Of a stretch of 64,000 bases of DNA, positions 47,506-59,500 are shown in pieces. The stretch is from assembly GCF_950023065.1 (NCBI RefSeq), contig NC_088679.1, positions 16,368,001 through 16,432,000 of the forward strand, given 5' to 3'. A program made the translations under genes and the position numbers. The notes under the pieces were generated by a model. It did not search any database. It saw only the letters and a program-made list of their open reading frames with translations, and had not been told where the DNA came from. Origin of the DNA: Planococcus citri. Its lineage: Eukaryota > Arthropoda > Insecta > Hemiptera > Pseudococcidae. Position 1 is the first letter of the stretch. Each line of letters opens with the position of its first letter.

Positions 47506-50500
47506 ATGAGCGATTTAAAATTCAGCGAGAAGACCAAATTCTCGGTCATTTGCAATTTATTGGAAAGGATCGAGAAACAGAAGAGCAAAGACCAGAAAGT
47601 AGACAGCATGAGACAATTCATCGCTTCTTTTCGAGAGCAAAGTAAAAATCAACAAGTAAGAGAGTTCTATTTCGTAGTTTAAAAACGAAGTTTCACTTGA
47701 TCTGGAGGTTATAAGATCGATTTTATTTGAGGTGTTTTACTAGAAACAATTTATTTGGAGAAATTCAAACGCAGAAATGGAAAATTTTTAAAAAATGTTC
47801 ATCCACTGTTCTTTTATTTTGTGTTTTTGATTTTTTAAATGTTGGAGGCTTTGAATAAGGGAGTCCCAACATTGCTCATGGAACGTGAGAAGGTTTTTTC
47901 TTACAAGGGAACCTCTTGAGGTGTCACACTCCGATTTGAACGGGACCGCGATTTTTGGAAAGAGCATAGTCTAAAACCACCAAAACCAAATTTTCAGCTG
48001 CCCAAGTTCATTTTTAGATTTTTGGCCAATTTTTGAAAATTCAAATTGACTGTTTTTGGCGATTTATGCTTTTTTCTTAAAAGTACGTACTTGATCAGTA
48101 AAAATGGTCGAAATAAGTCCCAAAACTAATATTAATTACCCAAGTCCAAATTTCACCATTTCCAGCCATTCTGGAGCCTCCAGCGCGATTTTTCAATTTC
48201 TCCAGAATTTTGAATTTGCTCCAGAAGACGTGAATATGAAGTTGGGCGGCTAAAAATCGAGTTGTATATTACACTCGACCTGTTTAACGAGTTTATCCCC
48301 ATTTGAGCCGATTTTGAAAGTGACACCTCAAATTGGCTTTTTGACCAGATTTTTTCAAAATTAAAAAATCCAAAAGATCCGAAGTTTACCGTTTGTGTGG
48401 AAATTTTCGAAATTCACGCGAATCGCTTTATTTTGTCCAAAACTAACCCTCCAAATCCAAATTTCACTATTTCCAGCCATTTTGGAGCCTCTGGCCGATT
48501 TTTCAATCTCTCCAGAATTTTGACTTTGCTCCAGAAGGCGTAAATATGCAGCTGGGCAGCTGAAAATCGAGTTGTGTATTATACTCGACCTGTTTAACGA
48601 GTTTATCTACATTTGAGCCGATTTTGAAAGTGATACCTCAAAAGTGATTTTTTGACCAGCTTTTTTCAAAATTAAAAAAAAAAAACAAAAAGTCAAAAGA
48701 TAACCGTTTGTAGGAAAATTTTTGAAATTTGTGCGAATCGCTGTATTTCTTCAAGAACTAACCCCGGAGCGCAAATTCTACCATTTCCAGCCGTTTTGGA
48801 GCGAGAAGTGACACCTCAAAATACCACTCTTGAGGTGTCACTCTCAAAATCGGCTCAAATGTGGATAAACTCGTTAAACAGGTCGAGTGTAATATACAAC
48901 TCGATTTTTAGCTGCCCAACTTCATATTCACGTCTTCTGGAGCAAATTCAAAATTCTGGAGAAATTGAAAAATCGCGCTGGAGGCTCCAGAATGGCTGGA
49001 AATTGTGAAATTTGGATTTGGGGGGTTAGGTACGGACAAAATACAATGAAATCGCGCAAATTTCAAAAATTTCCTCACAAACGGTTATCTTTTGATTTTT
49101 TGGATTTTTTAATTTTGAAAAAAGCTGGTCAAGAAGCCACTTTTGAGGTGTCACTCTCAAAATCGGCTCAAATGTAGATAAACTCGTTAAACAGGTTGAG
49201 TATAATATACAATTCGATTTTTAGCTGCCCAACTTCATATTCACGCCTTCTGGAGCAAATTCAAAATTCTGGAGAAATTGAAAAATCGCGCTGGAGGCTC
49301 CAGAATGGCTGGAAATGGTAAAATTTGGACTTGGGTAATTAATATTTGTTTTGGGACTCATTTTGACCATTTTTACTGATCAAGCACGTGCTTTTAAAAA
49401 AAGCATGAATCGCCAAAAACTGTCAATTTTGAATTTTCAAAAATTCGCCAAAGATACCTCAAGAGGCTCCCTTGTTAGAAAGAAGGTAATTCAAAAAAAT
49501 GTTGACGGGAAAATTGAGTTTTTTTTTTTTTTTTTTTTAAAGAAAAAAAGATGTCAGCCAAATTTTATTTTTCCCTTCAACTACATATTTATGTACTTCT
49601 TTCATGTCAAATTTCTATATTATGCTTTTCAAAGGCTTTCGAATTTCCAAAAATTGAAAAAAACAATTCAGTCCCTAAAATTTAACCCAGTAGAATATTT
49701 TAAAATATTTTTCGATTTTTTTCTCTGATTGATTTTTAAAAAAATTTAATCCACTTGTGTAATAAAAATAACGAATCTGCGATTTATTCCAGGACGACAC
49801 CTTTTATCCAATTTTACGATTATTGTTGCCAACGCTGGAGAGAGAAAGAGGACCGTACGGAATCAAAGAGCACACTTTGGCGAAAATGTACATACGAATA
49901 TTAGGTCTACCTAAAGAAGGCAAAGATGCCCAGAAGTTATTAAATTACCGGTAATATACAATACATTCGTCGAAACATAAAATCAGTATAATTATTCTTC
50001 CGTTTCATGTCTTGGGTATGATAATTTCGGTATTATTTCAGAGCACCTAAAGCTTCAGTCAAAAGTACCGGAGATTTCGCCGAAGTAGCTTATTGGGTAC
50101 TTCGATCACGATTCGAGAATACTCAAAAATTGAGTGTATTTGACGTAAACAATCATTTGGATAATATCGCAACGAAACACGCTTCTCATGATCCAAGTAC
50201 GTGAAATTTTATTCATTAATAATTACACCTACCTGTGTATTATGCTGAGTTGTCTTACACTAAATTTTTTTACAGGAGGCGTTGATAACGAGTTACACGC
50301 CATGTTGTTGAATTTGTCTCCAGAGGAACAAAAATGGCTAATTAGAATCATACTGAAAGACATCACTATGGGATTATCGCAGAATAAAATTTTATACCTA
50401 TATCATCCCGATGCTGTTGATTTATTTGACGTTTCGAATGATTTACGAAAAGTTAGCACGAAAAAAATTTGTTATTAATATGTAATTTTCGACCACCTAC

Positions 50501-53500
50501 TCGTACATCGAGTCTAATTTTCATTTAATTATTTTCTCAGGTTTGTACGATGTTGAAAGATCCTAAAGTTCGATTACACGAAATCGAAATCGAAATGTTC
50601 CAGCCGTTTAAACCGATGCTTTCTCAAAGATGTGATATTCAAGAGGTTGATAAAGATATCAATTCTGCGGATCATTACTACGTTGAAACTAAATTCGACG
50701 GTGAACGGTTTCAAATCCATTGTAATGATGGAGAATATAAATATTTTTCGAGGTACCGAATACCTACTTTCATTTTTCTGTTGCATTAATTAATTGATAT
50801 TTTTGAACAAAGCTACGAGTATAATCTGATAATTAATTTTGATCGTAGGAATGGTTACGATTATACGAATACGTACGGTGCTAACTCATCGAATGGTGTC
50901 TTGACGCCTAAAATTGCTAGAAATCTACGTGATGTTCGAAGCATGATATTAGACGGCGAAATGATGTGCTGGCACAAAAGTCGCAAATGTTTCACCACCA
51001 AAGGTACTTGTGTATTAGTATATTTCTAATTCATGCCCGTTTTTACTTTCGAAACATTTTTTTACCGACTGGTTCGTGTTTATAGGAATGAATATCGATG
51101 TAAAATATATCAAAGATGCAGATGCGAATCAAGCGTGTTTCGTAGTTTTCGATATTTTATACTTGAATGGAACCGTACTTACGAATAAAACGTACATCGA
51201 ACGAGTTACCCTGCTGGAGAAACACGTGAAACCGGAAGAAGGCATTTTCATGATTAGTAATCGTACGAAAGTTACCACTGGGCAAGTATTACTTAACGAT
51301 GTTAATCTGCTTGAGAAGTGTAAAGATTCCTCTTTAGTAATCGAATAATTTGATTATTCAGAGAAGAAATCATGGATCGTTTGAATCAAGCTATTGCCGA
51401 TTGCGAAGAAGGAATCGTTGTGAAAAATCCCTACTCTGTTTATAAACCGAATTCCAGAAAAGCCGGATGGTATAAAATTAAACCAGAAGTATGTAAATTG
51501 TACACTTTATTTTAATTGACCAATTCAAACGATCGTATTGATTATTTAATTGCTACTTGACTTTTTTTTCGATCAGTATACCGAAGGATTAATGGTAGAA
51601 TTAGATTTACTAGTCATTGGAGGATATTACGGTGAAGGTCGTCGGCGAGGATTAGTCAGTCAGTTTCTAGTTGGAGTTGCTGATCCTAACAAGAACGAAG
51701 GTACATATTTATATGGCACTGATAATGAAGAAACTACGATCAATCAGGACTGGTCATCGGAATCTAATATCAATTTATTCGTATTTTTTAGCTGGAGAGC
51801 CTCGTGCTTTTTACTCAGTTGGTAGAGTAGGTTCTGGATACAGTGACGAAGAGTTATCTGAAGTTGATAAAAAGCTACAAGGTAATTGGAAACGAGTTTC
51901 TAGTCATCATATGCCTACCATGGTCGAATGGACTAAAGAGAAACCTGATGTTTGGATTGAACCTAAATCATCAATTATTTTACAAGTAAAAAATATTATC
52001 TACTTCTGAGCCATTTTTTCTCAAATCAGCTCGGATTTGAATTTAGGTTCTTCGATTTTGTTTATGAGGTGTTTTTTTTTTCATCAGTAGAAATTTTTCT
52101 TCGTAATGTCTGTCCAACTTTGGAATGCAATTGCTGGGAATTGCTGCAACTTGGAGAAAAATCTGTTTTCGGTGTTTTGAACGTAATTAAGAGTAGTTTT
52201 GAAAATATTTATCTACCAAGATTTTTTTTTTTTTTTTGGGTGTTTGTAATTACTTGATTATTACACCCGTCGTATGAGATTTAAATCGAGTTGGTATTTT
52301 TGAAAGTTCGAAGTTGAGCTTTTTTTGAATGCTAGATTTTCAAAATATTACCAAATTTTGGAGCTATATCTAATTATTTAAAAATTTGAAAAAAAAATCC
52401 AAGAAGCGTACTTACATTTTTATGATGTTTACTACTTCATAGAATTTTTCGTGATTGGAATTGCAAAATCACAAGGGTATGCTGCCCTAAAATTTTGGTC
52501 AAAATTTAAAAAAAAAATGTCAAATATTGTATGACATGTCGTTTTATACGTTTTTGAAAGCACTGAATATGAATATAAAAAATCGACCCGTTTTTTCGGA
52601 TTGGACCCCTTCAACAGCCCTATTGGCCTCTAAAATTTCTTGAAAATTGAAAAAATCGTGTGACTTATCGTTTATTAGGTTTTTGGAAGTGCTGAGTACG
52701 AACATTGACTCATTTTTTTGGATTTGAACTCACCAACGCTCCATTTTGAAACCCTGAAATTTCCAAAACGTTGAAAAAATCGTATGAAATGTGGTTTAAT
52801 AAGTTTTGGGGAATGCTAAAAATACGAATATCAACTGATTTTCTTGATTCGAACTTTCTAACGTCCCATATTGGCCTCTCAAAATCGAAAAAATCCTCTC
52901 AGTACATTGTTTATTAGGTTTTCAGTTGAGCTGATCACATTGAAAGAATTTTTTAATAATCTGACTCCTCCAAGCTTTTTTTTTCAAAATTTTTGAAATG
53001 GTCGGAAAAAATCACATAATTTGAACCATCACTGATGAATACTTAATTATCGGATGCCGAATTTTTTTCAAAAACTTTCACGCCATTCTTCTTTCTTTTT
53101 ATCATGATTAATGACCATGTATCGTCGTATCCATAAAATACTTCAACATGCATGTAAACCGATTTATTCAATTTTCAGGAAATTGGGAGAGCCAATAAAT
53201 CAAAAAAACAAGCAGAAATTAGTATGCAGCGTTCCCCCTCCCCAAAAAACCTAATAAACCATATGTCGCACGATTTTTTCAAATCTTATAGAAATTTTTG
53301 GGGGGTCAATATTAGAGTGCAAAGTAGATTTTGGCTTTACAACTTCATTTAGTAACATTTTGTGAAAATTTCAAGTTTCAAAAATCTGCTGGAGCTTCTA
53401 GAAATTTTCTAAAAGTTGCTGGAAGCTCCAAAACGATTCGAAACCACCTCCAGTCGACTTAATGGCGCGTTGAAATTGTAATTTAGAGTAAATTTCGGCT

Positions 53501-56500
53501 TTCTAACCTCGATTGATAACATTATGTGGAAAATTCAAGTTTCAAAAAACTGCTGGAGGCTCCAAAAATTTCCTAAAAGTTGCTGGAGGTTCCAAAACGA
53601 TTTGAAACCTCCTCTAGTCTACTTAATGGCGTGTTGAAATCATAATTCAGAGTAAATTTCGGCTTTCTAACCTCGATTGATGACATTTAGTGGAAATTTC
53701 AAGATTCAAAAATTTGCTGGAGGCTCCAAAACGATTTGAAACCACCTTCAGTCGACTTAATGGGGCGTTGAAATTATAATTCAGAGTAAATTTCGGTTTT
53801 CCAACCTAGATTGATAACATTTTATGGACATTGAAAGTTTCAAAAATCTGCTGGAGGCTCCAGGAATTTTCAAAAAGTTGCTGGAGGCTTCTAAACGACC
53901 TAAAAACCGCCTGAAGTCGACTTAATAGCGAGTTGAAATTAAAGTGCAGGGTAAATTTCGGCTTTCCAACCTCGATTGATAAAATTTTGTGGAAATTGAA
54001 AGTTTCAAAAATCTGCTGGAGGCTCCAGGAATTTTCAAAAAGTTGCTGGAGGCGTCTAAACGACTTGAAACCACCTCCAGTCGACTTAATGGCGGATTAA
54101 AATTAGAGTGCGGAGTAAATTTCGGCTTTCCTATTTCATTTGGTAAAATTCTGTGAAAATTCCAAGTTCCAATAATCTGCTGGAGGCTCCAGGAAATTTG
54201 AAAACGTTGCTGGAGGCTCCAAAACGACCTAGAAACCACCTGCAGTCGACATAATGGCGGATTGAATGGAGCTTCCAGAAATTTTCTAAAAGTTGCTGGA
54301 GGCTCCAAAACGATTCGAAACCACCTCCAGTCGACTTAATGGCGTGTTGAATTATAATTCAGAGTAAATTTCGGCTTTCTAACCTCGATTGATAACATTT
54401 TGTGGAAATTTCAAGTTTCAAAAATCTGCTGGAGCTTCCAGAAATTTTCTAAAAGTTGCTGGAGGCCCCAAAACGACTTGAAACCACCTCCAGTCGACTT
54501 GATAGCGTGTTGAAATTAGAATTCACACTAAATTTCGGGGTTCCAACCTCATTTGGTGAAATTTTGTGAAAATTTCAAATTTCAAAAATCTGCTGGAGGC
54601 TCCAGGAATTTCCAAAAAGTCACTGGAGACTCCAAAGCGACTTGAAACCACCTCCAGTCGACTTAATGGCGGATTGAAATTAGAGTGCGGAGTAAATTTC
54701 GGCTTTCCAATTTCATTTGGTAAAATTCTGTGGAAATTCCAAGTTCCAACAATCTGCTGGAGGCTCCAGGAATTTCCAAAAAGTCAATGGAGACTCCAAA
54801 ACGACTTGAAACCACCTCCAGTCGACTTAATGGCGGATTTAAATTAGAGTGCGGAGTAAATTTCGGCTTTCCAATTTCATTTGGTAAAATTCTGTGAAAA
54901 TTCCAAGTTCCAAAAATCTGCTGGAGGCTCCAGAACTGCTCAAAATAATCGATTTGGCAAGACGAAAGTATAGTATATCCCAAATTTCTGTTTGTAGGTC
55001 AATTTGATGAAATTTTGATTTTTTTAAATCATTTTTAGCCCAAATTTGATTTTCAAAAATTCGCCAAAAATCAAAAAATGTACTCTAGCTCTTGAAATTT
55101 TGCCTTGTGAAGTAAATGTTTACATTTTGAGCAAAATCGAAGAGCCTGAACCAAAAACCAGACTGATTTGACGAGAAATGACGCTTCTAAGTATTTCATG
55201 AAATCCGTTATTTTTCTAATTAAATTTATAATTAACAGATCAAAGCCACCGAAGTTGTTCCTAGCGATGCTTTCAAAGTAGGCTACACTTTACGATTCCC
55301 TCGAGTCCAGAAAGTTCGTCACGATAAATCCTGGTACGATTGTTTAACGTTGGAAGAATTCACACGTCTTCGAGAAGTACGTTTCTTCGCCATCTACCTT
55401 TTTTATCTTGCTCATCGTAATATTTTCCCAGAATGTTATTCGATTTACTGATCGGTTCATTTTTCAGAGCAATTGCGGTAAACTCACCACCAGTTACGCC
55501 ACAAAACTAGCTTCAGCTGATTCGAAGAAACAGTTCAAACGTCCTAAGAAAATATTAACCGTCGATGAACAATTCCAGTCCAAAAGGAGTAAACCTTCGG
55601 AAATATCGTCGAATATATTCAAAGATCTCGAACTATGTATTTTAACCGGTCACCAATTACTATCGAAATCCGAACTAGAATCTAAAGTTGTCGAAAATGG
55701 AGGACTTATTGTTCAACATCCTGGTACCTAGACCTACGAATCGATAGAACTCTACACTCATTTTATTCAGTTGTAAAATTAACGACTTTGGTTACAGGTG
55801 CTTCAACGTATTGCGTCTTAGCTGCCGATAAAAACAGCATTCGAGCTAGAAATGTGATCGAATTGAATAAATACAACGTCGTGAAAACCTCTTGGATCAT
55901 CGAATGTATTGAAAAACATAAACTCGTCAAATTATGCCCTCATCACTTCCTCGCCATGACTCCGGAAACATCGGAGAAGGTATCTGAAGAATACGACGAG
56001 TACGGTGACAGCTACGGTACCAGGATAACCATAGATCGTCTAAAAGAACTAATGCAAATAGATCCAGCCAATTCTGAAACACTGAGTATATCTCAAATGA
56101 GCAATTTAGATAAACAGTTGTTCAATGATGGCAATCCATTCGCCGTATTTCGCGGCTGTTCGGCGTATTTTCAAGATGGAGCCGATGAAGTGAGTCGATT
56201 TGGAAATAATCTTATCATTTTTCTGTTTTTTAGCCGCAGCTTCGTTATCTTTGTTGCTTGGTGACCCCGACGCGGTGATGTGAACTATACGATTATCACG
56301 TCGGGGTCACCGAGTCGTCGAGATGACAATATTACGTTGGTAGGTAACCTTTTTTTTACCGAATATTTCCAGCTCATATGTATGTCTGGTCTACCTATTC
56401 TGATGGAAATAAGTTCACGTGAACCGTCACTCCATAAGTATTATAATCTAGAAAGCAAACTATGTGTATGGCGAATAGCCAGTAACTAAATGAATGAATT

Positions 56501-59500
56501 TTGGCACTCGAACAATTTCACACGTGATTCCGCAGAGAGTTCCTTTAACTAGTGCCAAATTTTTTTCATTATTTTTTTAAATAGATCGTTAACTATCGCT
56601 TTCATCGTCCGGCCAATTAATGCATTTTTTTTTTTACGTTCTCGTTACATACAAATGTAATTTTTAAACATTGTAATCTTTACCCTTCTTGTGTTGAATG
56701 CTCAACAGGTGTCAAGGTACGCTGAAAAGCTCAATTTATCTATTGCCAAAGAGGTATTCAAGTTCTACGGAGGGTCGCAGCACGACTCTGTCAGCAAGAA
56801 TACCACACATGTGGTCTACTCTTCCAAGTACGTGTAATTTGTGAATTTTTTTTCTCATCTAATTGAAACACGTGCGCGGTAAGGTGCGTGGAGGGAATTT
56901 CCGAGAAAAAGTGGGAAAATTCGATGAAACGAGTCTGTTATTTATTTTTAAACTTCGTTTCGTTCATCTTCAAGAGTGGTCGATTGAAAATTACAAAATA
57001 TTGCGAAACGCGTGTTTTTATTAGGAAAACTCTCATCATCCGAAAGAATGACAAAAAATAATTCAAGGGACTATTTTGTGTATTTCTAGCAAATTTTAAC
57101 ATTTGATCACGAATATTGCGTAGTCCAAATCTAAATGTAATTTATGTACTAAATTGGGTTGATTTTTTTGGAAATTGTGAACTCCAAAAATATGATGAGA
57201 TTTCATAATTTTAGCTTTTTAGTTTGACGAGGTGAAATTTTGATTTTTTCCCCACATTTGGACCAGATTTGATTCTTAAAAATAATCAAACATTTGATAA
57301 ACAGACTTAAGTGTCTGAAATCTTGACTGGTGAGGTATTTTTGCTTATTAAACTGGTTTGAACGTCGAATTTTTCTACCAAGTTGGACATCTTCATTGCC
57401 TTCCTCATCATTAGGTTACCTTTTTCTAAATGGGACGTTGAGAAAATGCTGAGAAGTCAAATTTAGAAAGTGATCGGATACGTACTTGAACTCAAGTCAA
57501 TTTTTCATCAAAATTTAAAAAATTTACTGACCAATTTTGAATTCCTGATTCAACGTTTTTAATTGGATTTTTTTAGCTTGATACAAATAATATATATGTC
57601 GATGACAAAATTTGGAATTTCAGCTGCTGGAATCATTTTTTGATTTTTTTCGAATTTTTCAAATTCTAAATCTTGCTCATCTCGGGCCAAATTTGGAATT
57701 TCAGCTGCTGAAATCAATATCTCAATTTTCGTTGAATTTTTAGAATCATAAATCTGGCTCCTTACCCAAGAAAAAAAAACAAAATTTGATCAAAATCAAC
57801 ATGAGAGGATCAACTTTGAAAATTTCAGCTGCTGAAATCATTTTTTCAATTTTTGTCGAATTTTCAAAATTCTGAAAGGTTTATTTTCTGTGAAAAAAAC
57901 ACAAATTTGATCAAAAAGAGTTTCAGATACTGAAATCATTTCCCCAATTTTTGTCAAATTTTTGAATGGTCCATATTCTCCTGAAAAAATCAAAATTTGA
58001 TCACATTTTAGTAGATACTTGAGACGAAAAGTTTGAAATAAATCTTTAAAATTTCAATTCCACCCCATTTTTTATGAAAAAAAACAAAATTTTATCAAAT
58101 AAACATAAAACGATCAAATTTGATAGTTCAGCTGCTAAAAATACTGGAATACTTTTTTGTTTTTGTCGAATTTTTAAAATTCTAAATCTGGCTCATTTCC
58201 CATAAGAAAATCGAAATTTGATCGAATTACCAAAAAATGGCCAAATTTGGAATTTTACCTGCTGAAATCAATATCTCCATATTTTCATTGAATATTTAGA
58301 ATCATAAATCTGGCTCATTAGTTCATTGCCCAAGAAAAAAAAATCAAAATTTGATCAAATCAACGTGAAAGGATCAACTTTGGAAATTTCAGCTGCTGAA
58401 ATCATTTTTTCAATTTTTATCGTATTTTCAAAATTCTGAATGGTTTATTTTCTGTGAAAAAAACACAAAATTTATCGAAAAGAGTTTCAGCTGCTGAAAT
58501 CATTTTCCCAACTTTTCTCTAATTTTTGAATGGTTCATATTCTCATAAAAAAAAAATCAGATCACATTTTCGTGGGTATTTAAAACGAAAAATTTGAAAT
58601 AAATTTTTAAAATTTCAATTCCACTCCATTTTTTATGAAAAAAAATCAAAATTTTATCAAATGAACATATAACGATCAAATTTGGTAGTTCAGCTGCTGA
58701 AAATACTGGAATCCTTTTTTGATTGCCAAATTTGGAATTTCAGCTACTGAAATCAATAGCTCAAATTTTCGTTGAATTTTTAGAATCATAAATCTGGCTC
58801 CTTACCCAAGAAAAAAAAACAAAATTTGATCAAATCAACATGAGAGGATCAACTTTGGAAATTTCAGCTGCTGAAATCATTTTTTCAATTTTTGTCGAAT
58901 TTTCAAAATTTTGAAAGGTTTATTTTCTGTGAAAAAACACAAATTTGATCAAAAAGAGTTACAGCTGCTGAAATCATTTTCCTAATCTTTGTCAAATTTT
59001 TGAATGGTCCATATTCTCTTAATAGGTACTTGAAACGAAAAATTTGAAATAAATTTTAAAATTTCAAATCCAGTCCATTTTTTATGAAAAAAATCAAAAT
59101 TTCATCAAATGAACACAAAACGACCAAATCTGGAAGTTCAGTAGCTAGAAATGCTGGAATTCTTTTTTTGATTCTGTCGAATTTTTAAAATTCTAAATCT
59201 GGCTCATTTCCCATAAAAAAAATCAAAATTCGATCGAATTACCATAAAAGGGCCAAATTTGGAATTTCAGCTACTGAAATCAATATCTCAATTTTCATTG
59301 AATATTTAGAATCATAAATCTGGCTCATTAGTTCATTGCCCAAGGGAAAAAAAATCAAAATTTAATCAAATCAACATGAGAGGATCAACTCTGGAAATTT
59401 CAGCTGCTGAAATCATTTTCCCAATTTTTGTCAAATTTTTGAATGGTCCATATTCTTTTGAAATAAATTTTTAAAATTTCAATTGGCGAATTTTTAAAAT

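Noticed and set aside
49351..49728. 125-codon frame in LIG4 intron 1
   Set aside because: It runs across the end of the foldback element and a poly-T tract (poly-Phe), with no family similarity.
53922..54983. Frames up to 128 codons on both strands in LIG4 intron 10
   Set aside because: They follow the CTGGAG repeat unit and occur antisense as well as sense, as expected from an open repeat rather than coding sequence.
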